Source of the DNA: UBA2450 sp045132035
GTDB taxonomy: Bacteria > Bacillota_I > Bacilli_A > RFN20 > CAG-826
Length of the DNA: 6,913 nt
Direction of reading: 5' to 3'
Assembly: GCA_045132035.1 (NCBI GenBank)
Contig: JBGURM010000104.1
Location: 1-6,913 of the forward strand
Positions 6,411 through 6,913 of the stretch are shown here, one piece after another. The notes beneath the pieces are model-generated. The model had not been told where the DNA came from. It did not search any database and worked only from the letters and a program-made list of their open reading frames with translations. A program made the position numbers and the translations under genes. The first letter of the stretch is position 1. Every line of letters starts with the position of its first letter.

Positions 6411-6416
6411 ATTTCC

Positions 6417-6620
6417 TTATTTAAGTCCGTATTTACGGTTGAATCTGTCGACTCTTCCATCGGCTTGAACATATCTTTGTTTGCCGGTATAGAATGGATG
6501 ACAATTGCTGCAGGTATCGACTTTGATTTCTTTAGCAGTTGAACCAGTTTCGAATGTTGCTCCACAGCTGACACATGTAACTACACAACGGTAGTATTTT
6601 GGATGTACGTCTTTCTTCAT
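6417..6620 (-). CDS. rpmE: 50S ribosomal protein L31, zinc-binding type
   Basis: A 67-aa small ribosomal protein of the large subunit, near the central protuberance. It begins MKKDVHPKYYRC and carries the zinc ligand set C16, C19, C37 and C40, followed by HPFYTGKQ (41-48) and the basic RVDRFNRKYGLK end (56-67) typical of L31. The intact cysteines mark the C+ (RpmE) paralogue rather than the zinc-free form (YtiA/RpmE2) that is induced in zinc shortage in Bacillus. The start is supported by a strong Shine-Dalgarno 7 nt upstream. The gene has its own predicted promoter, a hairpin in the leader, and a terminator directly after the stop. Near-universal family; identification is certain. Confidence 0.97.
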   Translation of the reverse strand: MKKDVHPKYYRCVVTCVSCGATFETGSTAKEIKVDTCSNCHPFYTGKQRYVQADGRVDRFNRKYGLK

Positions 6621-6627
6621 TTGTAAT

Positions 6628-6635
6628 CTCCTTCC
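6628..6635 (-). promoter_or_regulatory. Strong ribosome binding site of rpmE
   Basis: GGAAGGAG on the minus strand, 7 nt before the ATG. It is by far the best Shine-Dalgarno in the window, showing that the host does use the canonical signal even though most neighbours lack one. Confidence 0.85.
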
Positions 6636-6636
6636 G

Positions 6637-6661
6637 CCTAGAACCTTAATGTCGTTCTAAG
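6637..6661 (-). promoter_or_regulatory. Hairpin in rpmE 5' leader, possible L31 autoregulatory element
   Basis: On the minus strand TAGAAC and GTTCTA form a perfect 6-bp stem (extendable by a G-U and a C-G pair) around a 9-nt loop. The extended stem ends 1 nt before the Shine-Dalgarno. Ribosomal protein L31 leader motifs are known in Firmicutes and other phyla, so position and size fit, but I cannot match it to a covariance model by eye. Confidence 0.4.
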
Positions 6662-6676
6662 AAAGTTTGCTGAATA

Positions 6677-6706
6677 ACAATATCATAATATTGAAACAGA
6701 CTTCAA
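6677..6706 (-). promoter_or_regulatory. Possible promoter of rpmE
   Basis: On the minus strand TTGAAG (6706-6701) and TGATATTGT (6685-6677, -10 TATTGT with TG extension) are 18 nt apart, predicting a start near 6670 and a leader of about 50 nt. Alternatives such as TATTAT at 6690-6685 exist, so the exact position is uncertain. Confidence 0.35.
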
Positions 6707-6728
6707 TAATTTTTATTTAAAAATTGAA
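6689..6728. repeat. Three alternating ATTGAA/TTCAAT half-sites
   Basis: ATTGAA (6690-6695), TTCAAT (6702-6707) and ATTGAA (6723-6728). The first two form a 7-bp inverted repeat TATTGAA-N6-TTCAATA. The last two could form an AT-rich hairpin after the PIN gene. AATTTTTA-TT-TAAAAATT lies between them. They overlap the predicted rpmE promoter. This may be an operator, a weak terminator of the PIN gene, or chance in AT-rich DNA. Confidence 0.3.
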
Positions 6729-6732
6729 CAAT

Positions 6733-6913
6733 TTACACCCCAACCGACTTTAATGTGTATAGTTCTTTTGGGCTGATTATAACTGCTTTCGAATTAGAAA
6801 AATCATTAATATTGTTCGTTAAAATGAAATCAATCATATTCACAGATGCAACTTCATCAATGATACTGTCTTCATAATCATCAATTTTAGAATTTATACA
6901 ATATGATAAATAA
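6733..6913 (-). CDS. PIN-domain protein, VapC-like, C-terminal part only
   Basis: Partial gene cut by the window end; 59 codons and a TAA stop are present. The visible part contains DDYEDSIIDEVASVNMIDFI, then LTNNINDFSNSK and ISPKEL. This is the classic C-terminal half of a PIN domain: 'D.eDai....A.....d.ivT.N..DF..s...v.sP.ef', with the acidic residues of DYED and NDF as likely metal ligands. Such proteins are metal-dependent RNases and are most often VapC-type toxins, but the antitoxin would lie outside this window, so toxin-antitoxin status is untested. It ends 112 nt upstream of the rpmE start and has no strong GC-rich terminator. Confidence 0.75.
   Translation of the reverse strand, partial: YLSYCINSKIDDYEDSIIDEVASVNMIDFILTNNINDFSNSKAVIISPKELYTLKSVGV

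Noticed and set aside
6381..6416. T-box or SAM riboswitch before metG
   Set aside because: The 36-nt gap is fully explained by a simple terminator and is far too short for either riboswitch.
6377..6574. Minus-strand 65-codon ORF overlapping rpmE and the metG start
   Set aside because: It is in another frame over rpmE and the terminator; rpmE is unmistakable in its own frame.
1..6913. CRISPR array, insertion sequence, tRNA or rRNA gene
   Set aside because: No regularly spaced repeats, transposase reading frame, terminal inverted repeats, cloverleaf or rRNA-like sequence was seen on either strand.

Overview
This 6.9-kb window comes from an AT-rich, low-GC Gram-positive-type bacterium, most likely an uncultured member of the Bacilli or a Mollicutes-related lineage. 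The reasons are its base composition, very tight gene packing, Firmicutes-like proteins (4Fe-4S RlmD/RlmCD, zinc-type L31, short MetG, YdbS-like bPH2 protein) and a Gram-positive lipoprotein. All 17 Trp residues in MetG, the ligase-like protein and the lipoprotein appear to be TGG and no ORF is interrupted, so UGA is not read as Trp here. UGA is also not used as the stop of any of the eight genes.

Layout. (1) 49-1386, minus: rlmD-type 23S rRNA m5U methyltransferase. (2) 1387-1467: compact divergent promoter region. (3) 1468-3573, plus: a lipoprotein with a predicted beta-rich domain, then a polytopic O-antigen-ligase/Wzy-like membrane protein 6 nt downstream; these two look like a surface-polysaccharide or envelope operon. 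(4) 3563-3589: a hairpin terminator whose loop contains the overlapping stop codons of the ligase-like gene and the convergent HD gene. (5) 3570-4142, minus: HD-domain phosphohydrolase with its own extended -10 promoter. (6) 4162-4193: terminator of the upstream operon. (7) 4202-6380, minus: metG, then a two-TM bPH2 protein starting 1 nt after the metG stop. (8) 6389-6410: terminator of rpmE, directly before metG. (9) 6417-6620, minus: rpmE with a strong Shine-Dalgarno and a small hairpin leader. (10) 6733-6913, minus: C-terminal end of a PIN-domain protein cut by the window edge.

Most of the window is housekeeping: rRNA methylation, ribosomal protein L31, Met-tRNA charging and probable nucleotide clean-up by the HD protein. 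The lipoprotein/ligase-like pair is the accessory-looking part and the least understood. A theme across the window is weak or absent Shine-Dalgarno sequences. Only rpmE and the lipoprotein have clear ones; rlmD and the HD gene have -10 elements placed so that their mRNAs would be leaderless or nearly so. I see no CRISPR array, insertion sequence, tRNA or rRNA gene, and nothing I can defend as a wholly new system.
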